From Oceanospirillum sp048268485 (lineage in GTDB: Bacteria; Pseudomonadota; Gammaproteobacteria; Pseudomonadales; Halomonadaceae): a DNA stretch of 64,000 nt. How positions within the stretch are numbered: the stretch's first letter is position 1; each line of letters starts with the position of its first letter. Below the pieces are notes generated by a model that saw only the letters and a program-made list of their open reading frames with translations, was not told where the DNA came from and made no database searches. Of the stretch, positions 49,780 to 59,273 are shown in pieces. The stretch covers positions 1 through 64,000 of the forward strand of contig JBLWVL010000001.1 of assembly GCA_048268485.1 (NCBI GenBank), in the 5' to 3' direction. A program made the translations under genes and the position numbers.

Positions 49780-50862
49780 ATGAAACCATCCATCCACGCT
49801 AAACTGGATCTGCTTAAAGATCGTTTTGAGGAGCTGCAAGCTCTGTTAAGCGATGCGGAAGTTATCTCTGATCAGAAAAAATTTCGCAGCTACTCACAGG
49901 AATACTCCGAACTTGAAGGTGTTGTAGAAACCTTTAACCAGTATGAGCAGGTTCAGGGTGATATGCAGGAAGCTGAAGCTATGCTGCAGGACGGTGATGC
50001 TGATCTTCGTGAAATGGCCCGAGAAGAGATTGAAGCCGGTAAAGAAGAGCTTGAGCGATTGGAGCTTGAGTTACAGAAGCAGCTGTTGCCGAAAGATCCG
50101 AATGATGAACGTAACGTCTTTCTGGAAGTACGAGCGGGAACCGGTGGTGATGAAGCAGCTATTTTTGCCGGTGATCTGTTCCGTATGTACTCCCGTTTCG
50201 CTGAGAAAAAGCGCTGGAAAGTGGAGATTATCAGCCAAAATGAAGGGGAGCATGGCGGTTATAAAGAGATCATTACCCGTATTTCAGGTGACCGTGTTTA
50301 CTCTCAATTAAAGTTTGAATCCGGGGCGCATCGTGTACAGCGTGTTCCGGCAACGGAATCCCAGGGCCGTATCCACACATCTGCCTGTACTGTTGCTGTA
50401 ATGGCAGAGGCTGATGAGGTCGGTACTATTGATATCAATCCGGGCGACCTGAAGATAGATACCTTCCGCGCTTCCGGTGCCGGTGGTCAGCACGTTAATA
50501 CTACAGATTCTGCGATCCGTATTACTCACCTGCCAACCGGTACTGTAGTTGAGTGTCAGGATGAGCGCTCTCAGCATAAAAACAAAGCCAAAGCGATGTC
50601 ACTGCTCGCCTCACGGATTCAACAGGCTGCCGATGATAAGGCTGCTCAGGAGCAGTCGGATGCCCGACGTAGTCTGGTGGGTAGTGGTGATCGATCTGAG
50701 CGTATCCGTACCTATAACTACCCACAGGGCCGGGTGACTGATCACCGTATCAATCTTACCCTGTATAAGCTGGATGAGATTATGGAAGGGGCTTTGTCTG
50801 AGGTGCTTGATCCTCTAGTGGCAGAGCATCAGGCTGACCAGCTGGCGGCGCTGAGTGATTAA
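49780..50862 (+). CDS. prfA: Peptide chain release factor 1
   Basis: The 360-aa RF1 begins MKPSIHAKLDLLKDRFEEL and has the GGQ motif in GAGGQHVNTTDSAIR near residue 235. RF1 terminates translation at UAA and UAG. The start at 49780 gives the family length; an upstream extension to 49687 is non-conserved. Confidence 0.98.
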   Translation: MKPSIHAKLDLLKDRFEELQALLSDAEVISDQKKFRSYSQEYSELEGVVETFNQYEQVQGDMQEAEAMLQDGDADLREMAREEIEAGKEELERLELELQKQLLPKDPNDERNVFLEVRAGTGGDEAAIFAGDLFRMYSRFAEKKRWKVEIISQNEGEHGGYKEIITRISGDRVYSQLKFESGAHRVQRVPATESQGRIHTSACTVAVMAEADEVGTIDINPGDLKIDTFRASGAGGQHVNTTDSAIRITHLPTGTVVECQDERSQHKNKAKAMSLLASRIQQAADDKAAQEQSDARRSLVGSGDRSERIRTYNYPQGRVTDHRINLTLYKLDEIMEGALSEVLDPLVAEHQADQLAALSD

Positions 50863-50874
50863 CAGTCCGAGCCG

Positions 50875-51762
50875 ATGAATCAACTGTCTGATGAGTTCGT
50901 TATGCTTGAGCAGCCAGATATACAAACTGCCCTTAACTGGGCTGCCTCTGAACTGAACAAGAGTTCAGGGACGGGCCGTCTCGACAGCGAATGTTTGCTG
51001 GCAGAGTGTGTCGGACAAAGCCGTACCTGGCTGTTTACCTGGCCGGATAAATTGCTGACGGATGCACAGTGGCAGCGCTTTAAAGCTCTGATCTCCGAAC
51101 GTGCAGTGGGGCTACCGGTGGCATACTTACTGGGTTACCGCGAGTTCTGGGGGCTGACCTTAAAAGTCAGCCCGGATACTCTGATTCCACGCCCGGATAC
51201 GGAAGACCTGGTAGCCAAAGTGCTGGAGTTGATGCCCCAGGCAGAAGCGAAGGTTGCTGATCTTGGCACTGGCACTGGAGCCATTGCGCTGGCGCTGGCT
51301 TCGGAAAAGCCGGACTGGCAGATCACTGCCTGTGACTTTAATCCCGGTGCTGTAGCTCTTGCGGAAGAGAACCGTAAGGCGCTGGGGTTTGAGCAGGTTA
51401 CTGTACTGCAATCGGACTGGTGTCAGGCACTGGAGGCGGATACCGTTGCAAACGGTGGCTTTGATCTTATTGCCAGCAACCCACCTTATATCGAAGACGA
51501 TGATCCTCACTTATCTCAGGGTGATGTGCGGTTTGAACCCTTAAGTGCTTTGACTTCTGGTGCCGATGGCCTGGATGATATTCGCCTGATTACGCTGCAG
51601 GCTAAGACCTGCCTTAAGTCTGGAGGCTGGCTGATTTTTGAACACGGATACAATCAGGGGGATGCAGTGTGCGGTATCCTTTCAGCAGCAGGTTATCAGG
51701 AAGCGCAAACAGCCCAGGATCTTGCTGGGGTTGATCGTATAAGCTTTGCTCAACTGCCTTAA
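50875..51762 (+). CDS. prmC: Release factor glutamine methyltransferase
   Basis: The 295-aa protein has the SAM-binding loop GTGTGAIAL (131-139) and the NPPY motif (202-205). It methylates the Gln of the GGQ motif in RF1 and RF2. Starts 12 bp after prfA; a second in-frame ATG nine codons later is an alternative. Confidence 0.97.
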   Translation: MNQLSDEFVMLEQPDIQTALNWAASELNKSSGTGRLDSECLLAECVGQSRTWLFTWPDKLLTDAQWQRFKALISERAVGLPVAYLLGYREFWGLTLKVSPDTLIPRPDTEDLVAKVLELMPQAEAKVADLGTGTGAIALALASEKPDWQITACDFNPGAVALAEENRKALGFEQVTVLQSDWCQALEADTVANGGFDLIASNPPYIEDDDPHLSQGDVRFEPLSALTSGADGLDDIRLITLQAKTCLKSGGWLIFEHGYNQGDAVCGILSAAGYQEAQTAQDLAGVDRISFAQLP

Positions 51763-52081
51763 TTCCCTCTCCGGCAGCCTTCATCTTTTGGTATGCCGCT
51801 CTCGTTTATAGGCCGGTAATACTCTGGCTTCTGGTTTTTTTTGCAAGAAATCAATTGTTTTATATCCCTGGTCTGGAAGGGGACTTTGCATAATACTCTT
51901 TTCAGTGAAGAGAGAAAAATAGCAAGCAGGTTTTCTGCACTAAGGAGAAGGTCTGACTCAATAAATCCGCTCAGCCCTTGAATTTTGCTACCGCTTAGCT
52001 ATAAGCTCTAATCAGCAATAATTGCTGGAAGACAGATAATAACTAGCAAAACCTTCTGATTATTGAGATTTTATTTCCCCT
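51763..52081. other. 319-bp intergenic region before lrp
   Basis: Contains a possible prmC terminator (weak GC stem ending in eight T near 51834-51843), a CTCTT/AAGAG hairpin around 51897-51913, and the palindrome at 52013-52027. No ORF is convincing. Confidence 0.5.
52013..52027. promoter_or_regulatory. Palindromic Lrp-type operator
   Basis: CAGCAAT-A-ATTGCTG is a perfect 15-bp palindrome 55 bp upstream of the lrp-like ATG, suited to autoregulation by an Lrp-family dimer. Confidence 0.5.
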
Positions 52082-52594
52082 ATGAAAGCTTCTAAACCCC
52101 GTGCACTCGACCGTATTGATCTGAAAATTCTTTCCTGTCTGCAGGATAATGCCCGTATATCCTACGTGGATTTGGCGAATCAGGTTGGCCTTTCAACGAC
52201 ACCTTGTCTGGAGCGTGTGAAGCGCCTGGAACGAAACGGGGTTATTAAAGGCTATAAAGCTCACCTGAATCCTAAATATTTGCGGGCTAATCTACTGGTG
52301 TTTGTAGAGATCAGTCTGGAAACTCAGTCCTCAGCCGTATTCGATGAGTTCCGTCGCGCTGTTTCCAAGCAGCCTCAGATTCAGGAGTGTCATCTGGTTT
52401 CCGGCCAGTTTGACTACATTCTGAAATGCCGGATTCCGGAAATGTCTGCGTATCGTCAGCTGCTGGAAGAAGTGGTTTTGACTTTGCCGGGCGTGAAAGA
52501 GTCCAAAAGCTATGTTGTGATGGAAGAGGTCAAAGAAGATACTTCTATCTATGTGCCGGACTTGAATGAGTTTGATGAAAATCAGCTGACCTGA
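52082..52594 (+). CDS. lrp: Leucine-responsive regulatory protein family regulator
   Basis: The 170-aa protein has HTH segment ISYVDLANQVGLSTTPCLERVKRLE and RAM domain with GQFDYILKCRIPEMSAY, closely matching the global Lrp/BkdR branch. It is inserted between prmC and the moeB-like gene on the same strand, and carries its own leader with the palindrome at 52013. Confidence 0.94.
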   Translation: MKASKPRALDRIDLKILSCLQDNARISYVDLANQVGLSTTPCLERVKRLERNGVIKGYKAHLNPKYLRANLLVFVEISLETQSSAVFDEFRRAVSKQPQIQECHLVSGQFDYILKCRIPEMSAYRQLLEEVVLTLPGVKESKSYVVMEEVKEDTSIYVPDLNEFDENQLT

Positions 52595-52697
52595 TCGTCG
52601 CTTTTTTCGTAAAATACCTGATAGGGCTTTTGGCATCTGCCGGAGCCCTATTTTTTTTGTACTTATCCCACCACCGTCAGTGATAGAGAAGGTAAGC

Positions 52698-53441
52698 ATG
52701 CAGGACCAGCAATTATTGCGCTACAGCCGTCAGATTATGTTGCCGGAGATTGATATCGCCGGACAGCAGGCCTTACTGGATGCTCGCGTACTGATCATTG
52801 GTATGGGTGGGCTGGGTTCTCCGGCGGCTCTTTATTGTGCGGCGGCGGGTATTGGTACCCTGGCGATCAGTGACTTTGATGAGGTGGATCTCTCCAATCT
52901 GCAGCGCCAGATTGTCCATCGTCAAAATACTATCGGGCAACCTAAAGTGGATTCTGCCAAGCAAACACTGAATGAGCTGAATCCGGAATGCAGGATTGTC
53001 ACTCTGCCAGAAAAGCTGGAGGGTGATGCTTTACGAGAGCAGGTCCGCCTGTCAGATGTGGTGCTGGACTGCAGTGACCGTTTCTCCACCCGTTTTGCCA
53101 TCAATGCTGCTTGCGTGGCAGAGAGGACACCGCTGATTTCCGGGGCGGCGATTCAATTTGGTGGTCAGCTGGCGGTATTTGACTCCCGTCAGCCGGAAAA
53201 TCCCTGTTATCGCTGTTTGTATGATGATAGTGATGACGAAGCGATGCGCTGCGCCGAGAACGGTGTGATCTCACCATTGGTCGGCGTTATCGGTACCTTG
53301 CAGGCCCTCGAAGCTGTGAAATTAATTTCAGGTGCAGGGCAAGCGGCAAGTGGTCGCCTTCTGGTTTTTGATGCACTCAACACTCAATGGCGCAGTATGA
53401 GCCTGACCAAAGATCCTGCCTGTCCGGTGTGTCATTTATGA
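52698..53441 (+). CDS. moeB: MoeB/ThiF-family adenylyltransferase
   Basis: The 247-aa E1-like protein has the ATP-binding motif GMGGLGSPAALY (35-46), IDFDEVDLSNLQRQ-type segment, and zinc cysteines CYRC and Cys242/Cys245 (CPVC). It activates the C-terminus of MoaD (or ThiS) for sulfur transfer. The start at 52698 has AAGG upstream; 52680 is an alternative. Confidence 0.92.
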   Translation: MQDQQLLRYSRQIMLPEIDIAGQQALLDARVLIIGMGGLGSPAALYCAAAGIGTLAISDFDEVDLSNLQRQIVHRQNTIGQPKVDSAKQTLNELNPECRIVTLPEKLEGDALREQVRLSDVVLDCSDRFSTRFAINAACVAERTPLISGAAIQFGGQLAVFDSRQPENPCYRCLYDDSDDEAMRCAENGVISPLVGVIGTLQALEAVKLISGAGQAASGRLLVFDALNTQWRSMSLTKDPACPVCHL

Positions 53442-53469
53442 GGCATCTGGGTTTCTGATAGCTCTGTTG

Positions 53470-54894
53470 TCAAAATACAGATAGCGAAGGTTCCGGCTCC
53501 TGCCTCAGTAGTTCTGCCAAAATCTTCAACCCCCGCTCCAGGTGGCTCTGTGACCAGGCGCTGCTGGACGATAACCGGATTGCCTGAGGGGCCCGGTACT
53601 GAGCAACGACAAAGTTATTTTCGCCAATCACTTTTACGCCTCGTTGTTCAGCCTGTTGTATAAACTCACTGCTGCGCCAGGGTTCCGGTAGCTCCAGCCA
53701 TGCGTGCAGGCTGTGTGGGTTAATCCGACAGGCAAATTCACCCAGATACTGTTTAATCAGTTGATTACGCTGATTGAGTTCCTGCTTTTGTTCCCTGAGT
53801 AACTGCTCGGCAAGACCGCTATTGATCCAGCGGGCACAGACCTCTGCCAGAAGTGGGCTGGTCATCCAGTTGGAGGCCCGCAAGGCATTGGAGATCTGAG
53901 TTCGAACCTCATTAGGTGCCACAATCCAGCCTACACGAATACCTGCAGCAAGAGTTTTGGAGGCACTGTTGATATAAACCACACGATCTGGTGCTATTTC
54001 AGCCAGTGGCGGCGGTGCATTTTCCAGCAGGTTGGCGTTGACGGAATCCTCGATAATCCAAACGTGGTAGCGGCGGGCGATCTCTGCCAGAGCTTCCCGG
54101 CGGGCTTCAGACATGATGGCATTTGTTGGGTTTTGCAGCGAGGGTGTGCAGTAAAGCACCCTGGGAGAGAACTGTTTGCAGGCATCTTCAAAGGCCGATG
54201 GAATCAAACCTTCTCCGTCCATGGCTACCGGTTGAGGCCGCAAACCCTGCTGATGAGTAACCGCCATAAAACCGGGGTAAGTGATCGCCTCTGACAGAAT
54301 GATATCCCCTGAGCGTGTCAGCGCCATAAGCGTCAGCATGATGGCATTCTGGCCTCCACCGGTAATGATCAGCTGGTCAGCATGGGTATGCAGGCCAGTC
54401 AAATTCAGCCATTTTGCTGCAGCTTCTCGGTGTTCAGGCATGCCAACATCCGGTTGGTAACCCAGAATTCGGTTCATTTGAGCTGCGTCCCTGGCTAATT
54501 CGGTCAGAGACCGGCTTAAAACATCAGCCCGGTCTTTGGCTACCGGCAGGTTCAGCTGCAGGTCAACACAATCGGGTTCGGACTCGCCCCGAATCATAAA
54601 GCGATCACCCTGAGCATGGGGCGTCGAGATAAAAGTGCCTCGTCCAACCCGTGCGGTGACCAGTCCCCGGCGCTCTGCCTCGGCGTAAGCCCTGGTGATT
54701 GTGCCTACGGTAACGCCAAGTTTATCGGCAAGGGCTCTGTGAGTCGGCAGCCGGTCACCGTCGCTTAGAAGACCAAGCTTGATAGATTCAGCCATTGCAT
54801 CTGCAATGGCGATATAACGGGGGCCGGAAAAACGATCCAGTTCAGGGGTCCACATGTTATTGGTTATCTCTGGTTTTAGTATCTGGCTGATCAA
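53470..54894 (-). CDS. MocR-type regulator (GntR HTH plus aminotransferase fold)
   Basis: The 474-aa protein has an N-terminal winged HTH of the GntR family (LLSDGDRLPTHRALADKLGVTVGTITRAYAEAERRGLV) joined to a PLP-dependent aminotransferase-like domain with the Schiff-base lysine in YINSASKTLAAGIRVGW. Such regulators sense amino acids or vitamin B6. It is divergent from the LysE-family exporter and probably regulates it. Confidence 0.95.
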   Translation of the reverse strand: MISQILKPEITNNMWTPELDRFSGPRYIAIADAMAESIKLGLLSDGDRLPTHRALADKLGVTVGTITRAYAEAERRGLVTARVGRGTFISTPHAQGDRFMIRGESEPDCVDLQLNLPVAKDRADVLSRSLTELARDAAQMNRILGYQPDVGMPEHREAAAKWLNLTGLHTHADQLIITGGGQNAIMLTLMALTRSGDIILSEAITYPGFMAVTHQQGLRPQPVAMDGEGLIPSAFEDACKQFSPRVLYCTPSLQNPTNAIMSEARREALAEIARRYHVWIIEDSVNANLLENAPPPLAEIAPDRVVYINSASKTLAAGIRVGWIVAPNEVRTQISNALRASNWMTSPLLAEVCARWINSGLAEQLLREQKQELNQRNQLIKQYLGEFACRINPHSLHAWLELPEPWRSSEFIQQAEQRGVKVIGENNFVVAQYRAPQAIRLSSSSAWSQSHLERGLKILAELLRQEPEPSLSVF

Positions 54895-54906
54895 TTATTG
54901 TAATGG

Positions 54907-54956
54907 TGACAATAAAAGATTTGATTCGATTGTATTGCTCAATTTATAGTGACAAT
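54907..54956. promoter_or_regulatory. TGACAAT direct repeats in the MocR/LysE region
   Basis: Two TGACAAT copies (54907-54913 and 54950-54956), 43 bp apart, lie between the divergent genes; MocR regulators usually bind such spaced direct repeats. The first copy is also part of an ATTGT/ACAAT inverted repeat. Confidence 0.45.
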
Positions 54957-55093
54957 TGAGTCGGTACAAGGGCTTTTAAAAGGAGTTTATGCCATGGATT
55001 GTATCGCGACAATAATCATTTTGGGGTGTGTCGAGTGGCAGATGTTCTCTCTGGCCCCCGAATCTCTCCGCTGGGATATATCAAGGATCTACT

Positions 55094-55717
55094 ATGGAGT
55101 CGCAGGAATTTTTATTTACGCTGGAAGATTTTTATCTGCCGGTTGCTCTGTTTGTGCTGAGTACTGCAGGAACGCCCGGACCTAATAATATTATTCTGAC
55201 CGCTACCGGAGCCCAGTTTGGTTACTGGAAGGCTTTGCCTGTGGTTTATGGCATTATTTTTGGAACAGCCAGCCAGATTGTTATGATTGCAGCAGGGCTT
55301 GGGGTTCTCTTTCAGCAGTGGCCATTATTGCATACGGTATTGAAATTAGTTGGCGGTGCTTATTTGATCTGGCTGGCCTGGAAGATACTGCGAAGCCCTG
55401 TTCAGGATATATCCATGCAGAATAAGCAGGAGCCTGTTGGCTTTATTCAGATGGCGTTATTTCAGTATCTGAACCCAAAGGCCTGGGTAATGAACCTGTC
55501 TATGGTATCGGCTTTCTCAGTCGTAGGAGACGCATACTGGCAGTCGATTGCTCTTATCATTATGGTGGCCTTCACGGTAATGAACCTGACGCAGAACGCC
55601 TGGGCTGGTTTTGGTAGCGCCATAGGGCGCTTATTGACCTCAGACCAGGTTCGGGTTCGCTTTAATATGATTATGGCAACCCTGACAGCGCTTTCTGTGT
55701 ACTTTGTTCTGCGATAA
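55094..55717 (+). CDS. LysE-family amino-acid exporter
   Basis: The 207-aa protein has six probable membrane helices, the family motif STAGTPGPNNIILTATGAQFGY near the N-terminus and FQYLNPKAWVMN in the middle. LysE/RhtB proteins export amino acids. Its start at 55094 excludes an unconserved upstream extension. It is likely controlled by the divergent MocR regulator. Confidence 0.93.
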   Translation: MESQEFLFTLEDFYLPVALFVLSTAGTPGPNNIILTATGAQFGYWKALPVVYGIIFGTASQIVMIAAGLGVLFQQWPLLHTVLKLVGGAYLIWLAWKILRSPVQDISMQNKQEPVGFIQMALFQYLNPKAWVMNLSMVSAFSVVGDAYWQSIALIIMVAFTVMNLTQNAWAGFGSAIGRLLTSDQVRVRFNMIMATLTALSVYFVLR

Positions 55718-55734
55718 TCAGAATTTAAAATAAA

Positions 55735-55764
55735 GGGTGACAATTAAGAATTGTCACCCTTTTT
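55735..55764 (+). terminator. Intrinsic terminator of the LysE-family gene
   Basis: GGGTGACAATT (55735-55745) pairs with AATTGTCACCC (55749-55759) around a 3-base loop, followed by five T residues. Confidence 0.9.
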
Positions 55765-55787
55765 GTTGTTTTGAGATCTACTTCTGG

Positions 55788-56471
55788 TCAGAGGTAGTTG
55801 TCGCCCACGCCCATCGCTATCGTCCGGCTGATGGCGGCAAAGGGGCGGCCGGATTCCTGTCGCCATTGGTTGAAAGCTTCCTGAGCTTCCTGCATCGCTT
55901 TTTTACTGGTCGGGCTGGCTGCGCTGACAATCTTGTGGGCCTTGAGGTAAGCCCAGACATCGTTTGAGAAGATAAAGGTATCCACACCCAGCTGGCGCAA
56001 TGCGTAAGGCCCTGTGTTGCCCCCCAGCCGCTTACCATGCTTCTTCAGATATTGCCAAAGGCCGACGATATCCTCTTCCGGCCAGCTGGCGATAAAGTTC
56101 GCAAAGCTCTTATGTTCAAACTGAAGGTCGTAGATCATCTGGGCATTGTGCTTGATGGTCATCACCTTGCTTAGGTTGCGGATGATCTTCGGGTCTTTGG
56201 CTTTCTGCTCCCACTGTTCATCGCTGAGTAACAGGAGGGTGTCCGGTTTAAAATTGAAAAAGTGCTCTTCAAAGTCCGGCCACTTCTGTTCGACTACACG
56301 CCAGACGAACCCGGACTGAAAGATTGATTTGGAAAACTGCGCCAGATAACGACTGTCATCCAGAGTCGCGAGCTCTTCACGGTCAAGGGTGTCCGGCAGT
56401 AATGCTTCCAGTGCGGCTTCACCACCCTTGCGTTCAGCGGCTCTCTGGTAGATCTGGTCAAAGTGTTCCAT
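55788..56471 (-). CDS. DNA-3-methyladenine glycosylase I-like protein
   Basis: The 227-aa protein has the Tag-like helix-hairpin region GGNTGPYALRQLGVDTFIFSNDVWAYLKAH and segments FSKSIFQSGFVWRVVEQKWP. Tag removes 3-methyladenine from DNA. It is longer and more divergent than E. coli Tag (187 aa), so the substrate may differ. Convergent to the LysE gene, separated by its terminator. Confidence 0.88.
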   Translation of the reverse strand: MEHFDQIYQRAAERKGGEAALEALLPDTLDREELATLDDSRYLAQFSKSIFQSGFVWRVVEQKWPDFEEHFFNFKPDTLLLLSDEQWEQKAKDPKIIRNLSKVMTIKHNAQMIYDLQFEHKSFANFIASWPEEDIVGLWQYLKKHGKRLGGNTGPYALRQLGVDTFIFSNDVWAYLKAHKIVSAASPTSKKAMQEAQEAFNQWRQESGRPFAAISRTIAMGVGDNYL

Positions 56472-56580
56472 ATCCGCTCCTTTACATCTGAATCAGGTGT
56501 TGTGCTCTTCAGTATTTTCTTCCGGTTCAGTATTTGCTTCCGGTGATTCTACGGTTTGCGGGCGTCACCGGATCAGGCGG

Positions 56581-57933
56581 TCAGGCCGTGCGTTTCAGGC
56601 GTGCCATATAAAAACCATCGCTGTTCATCATGGATGGGTGAATTGTTTTCTCTTCCAGCAGCTCAAAGGCACCACTGCAGTTTTGCAGGAAATGGGCGAT
56701 CTGGTCCTGATTTTCCTGTGGCAGGATACTGCAGGTGGCATAAACCACTTCGCCTCCGATCTTCGCCATTTTGCTGTAGCGCTGGAGAATATCCTGCTGT
56801 GTCGCGCAAAGCTGTTCCAGATCGTCAAACAGAGGGTTCCATTTGGCTTCCGGGTTGCGGCGCAGAACACCAAGACCGGAGCAGGGGACATCGAGCAGAA
56901 CACGGTCAGCACTGGCCCGCAGGCGCTTGATCTGAGTGGAGGATTCGATCAGGCGGGTTTCCAGGTTGTTTATGCCGGTGCGTTTAGCACGCTTACGTAG
57001 CTGATCCAGCTTACGTTGTTCCACATCCATGGCGATGATACGGCCTTTGTTCTGCATCAGAGCGGCAATGTGCAGGGTTTTACCGCCCGTGCCGGCACAG
57101 GCGTCCACTGTCAGCATGCCAGGCTTAGGGTTCAGCATTCTGGCAATCTGTTGAGACCCCAAGTCCTGCTGCTCAAACCAACCATCATGGAAGCTTTTGC
57201 TACGAAACAGAGGAACATCGCCGCGAATAATCAGGGCATCCGGCTGTTTATCCACAGGCTCGCTGGGAATCTGTTCTGTTTGTAATTGTTGTTGTAACTG
57301 ATCCCGGCTGCCTCTCAGCTGGTTGACGCGGATATAGCGCAGTGGTGCCTGAGACAGAAACTCACGTTCCTGTGGCCAGCGTTGTCCCAGTTGCTCCTGA
57401 GCAATCTTATCCAGCCACTCCGGGCAGCCATCTTTCAACAGTGGCCATTGATTCGCTTCATTAATCCGGCGGGTGTCGATACTAAAGCCTGTTTTACTGC
57501 CCTTACTCTGCTGACGCGGAGCCCGGCCTTGTTCCGTCAACCAGGCCAGCAGTAGTCGTTCTGGTGCCTTAGCATCAGAGGCATCTTCCAACTCGGCAAT
57601 AAACAGGTAGAAATTGAGTCGGCGGATAATGTCGCCGGTAGCATTTACAATTCGTCCCTGCTCAATGGGTGTCATCTCATTGCGGGAAAAATGATAGGCA
57701 TAGCTGCGATCCAGGGGTTTTTTGTTGATCAATACATCCGTCAGCAGTGCAATAACCAGCGTGTTGAACGTTGACGGCGCTGTCATTGCAGGTCTGTTCC
57801 GGCCATTCCCGGATGCCTGAGGGCGTCCACGACCCTTATGAATACGGCCGGAGGCAGATGGGCGGCCCGCATTTTTTGGGGAGTTTCTTTTCGGGGATCG
57901 TGAAGGCTTTTTAGCGGGCATGTGTGAACTCAT
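56581..57933 (-). CDS. RsmB-like 16S/RNA m5C methyltransferase
   Basis: The 450-aa NOL1/NOP2/Sun-family protein has DACAGTGGKTLHIAALM for SAM binding and the two catalytic cysteines in DVPCSGLGVLRRNPEAKWN and ATCSILPQENQ. A basic, Gly/Pro-rich N-terminal extension (first about 50 aa) is disordered. Members methylate cytosines in rRNA. Which site it modifies cannot be told from the sequence; it lacks the fmt/def neighbourhood of rsmB. Confidence 0.9.
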   Translation of the reverse strand: MSSHMPAKKPSRSPKRNSPKNAGRPSASGRIHKGRGRPQASGNGRNRPAMTAPSTFNTLVIALLTDVLINKKPLDRSYAYHFSRNEMTPIEQGRIVNATGDIIRRLNFYLFIAELEDASDAKAPERLLLAWLTEQGRAPRQQSKGSKTGFSIDTRRINEANQWPLLKDGCPEWLDKIAQEQLGQRWPQEREFLSQAPLRYIRVNQLRGSRDQLQQQLQTEQIPSEPVDKQPDALIIRGDVPLFRSKSFHDGWFEQQDLGSQQIARMLNPKPGMLTVDACAGTGGKTLHIAALMQNKGRIIAMDVEQRKLDQLRKRAKRTGINNLETRLIESSTQIKRLRASADRVLLDVPCSGLGVLRRNPEAKWNPLFDDLEQLCATQQDILQRYSKMAKIGGEVVYATCSILPQENQDQIAHFLQNCSGAFELLEEKTIHPSMMNSDGFYMARLKRTA

Positions 57934-58160
57934 TCAGGCAAAGGCTTAAGAACAGATAAAGCACAAAGAAAACTGGGCAGGCATCATAAGTATTTGACAG
58001 CTTACCCGCAATGGCTGCGATTGTTTTAAGAAAAATGTTTGTTGTAGCAAGCTGTATTCTGATTGCTTTGGGTCATGCATATGGCCCTTTTTTTTGTCTG
58101 GATATTTACCGTTAAGTTACCCTTGTATGCATGATCCGTCATAGCTTGAGAGGTAGTTTA

Positions 58161-59153
58161 ATGAAGCGTTTATTTATTGCAGCGACTCTTATGGGGTTGG
58201 CACCCTTTGCAGTTGCAGAGATGCGTAGCGAACCGATACAACCTGTATCACCGGTAAAAGAAATTAACCTTGCATTATCTGAGCTAGGCAAAAAGCTCTA
58301 TTTTGATCCACGGCTTTCTGTTTCCGGTTTTATCTCATGTAACTCCTGCCATAACCTGAGTATGGGGGGGACCGATAATATTAAAACGTCCATCGGTCAT
58401 AAGTGGCAACAGGGGCCAATCAACTCTCCGACAGTGCTTAACTCAAGCCTGAGTTTGGCTCAGTTCTGGGATGGTCGGGCTGCAGATCTTAAAGAGCAGG
58501 CAGGTGGCCCAATAGCAAACCCCGGGGAGATGGCATCGTCTCATACTCTGGCTGTCGATGTTGTTGCTTCTATTCCTGGTTATGTACATGACTTTAAGCA
58601 GGTGTTTGGTGATAGCGGTACAGTCAATATAGACCGTATTACAGATGCGATCGCTGAGTTTGAAAAAACACTGGTAACGCCAAATGCACCGTTTGACCGT
58701 TGGTTGCTGGGCGATGATCGTGCGATCAGCCAGTACGAGCTTGAAGGGTACAAGCTCTTTAAGAGCAGCGGCTGTGTGGCCTGCCACAATGGCCAAGCTG
58801 TTGGTGGTAACTCCTTCCAGAAAATGGGCATTATGGAGCCTTACCAAACTCATAATCAAGTTGAAGGCCGTGCGGCTGTAACCGGCAAAGATGCTGATCG
58901 TTTTATGTTTAAAGTGCCGACATTGCGCAATGTGGAGCTGACTTACCCCTACTTCCATGATGGAGAGGCAGAAACCCTCACAGAGGCCACTGATATCATG
59001 GGACGTCTGCAACTCGGCCGCAAGTTTACTGAAGAAGAGAATGCCAAAATTGTTGCGTTCCTGAAAACCCTGACCGGTGATCAACCTAAGTTTATGATGC
59101 CGATTCTGCCGCCATCTGTTGATCAGACACCAAAACCACGTCCGTTTGACTAA
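58161..59153 (+). CDS. Di-heme cytochrome c peroxidase
   Basis: The 330-aa periplasmic protein has a signal peptide (MKRLFIAATLMGLAPFAVA) and two heme motifs, CNSCH (60-64) and CVACH (205-209), in the standard spacing. It reduces H2O2 with electrons from cytochrome c. Start 58161 has GAGG upstream. It precedes a peroxiredoxin gene, so the two form a peroxide defence pair. Confidence 0.96.
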   Translation: MKRLFIAATLMGLAPFAVAEMRSEPIQPVSPVKEINLALSELGKKLYFDPRLSVSGFISCNSCHNLSMGGTDNIKTSIGHKWQQGPINSPTVLNSSLSLAQFWDGRAADLKEQAGGPIANPGEMASSHTLAVDVVASIPGYVHDFKQVFGDSGTVNIDRITDAIAEFEKTLVTPNAPFDRWLLGDDRAISQYELEGYKLFKSSGCVACHNGQAVGGNSFQKMGIMEPYQTHNQVEGRAAVTGKDADRFMFKVPTLRNVELTYPYFHDGEAETLTEATDIMGRLQLGRKFTEEENAKIVAFLKTLTGDQPKFMMPILPPSVDQTPKPRPFD

Positions 59154-59273
59154 TAATCTTTCTGCAGAGCTATAGGTAAAACCTATAGCTCTGATAGGTT
59201 ATTTCGTATGCTTATTTTATTAGTAGATGTTAAATTAGTGATGAGCTAACAAAATGAGAGCGGAGAAATAACA

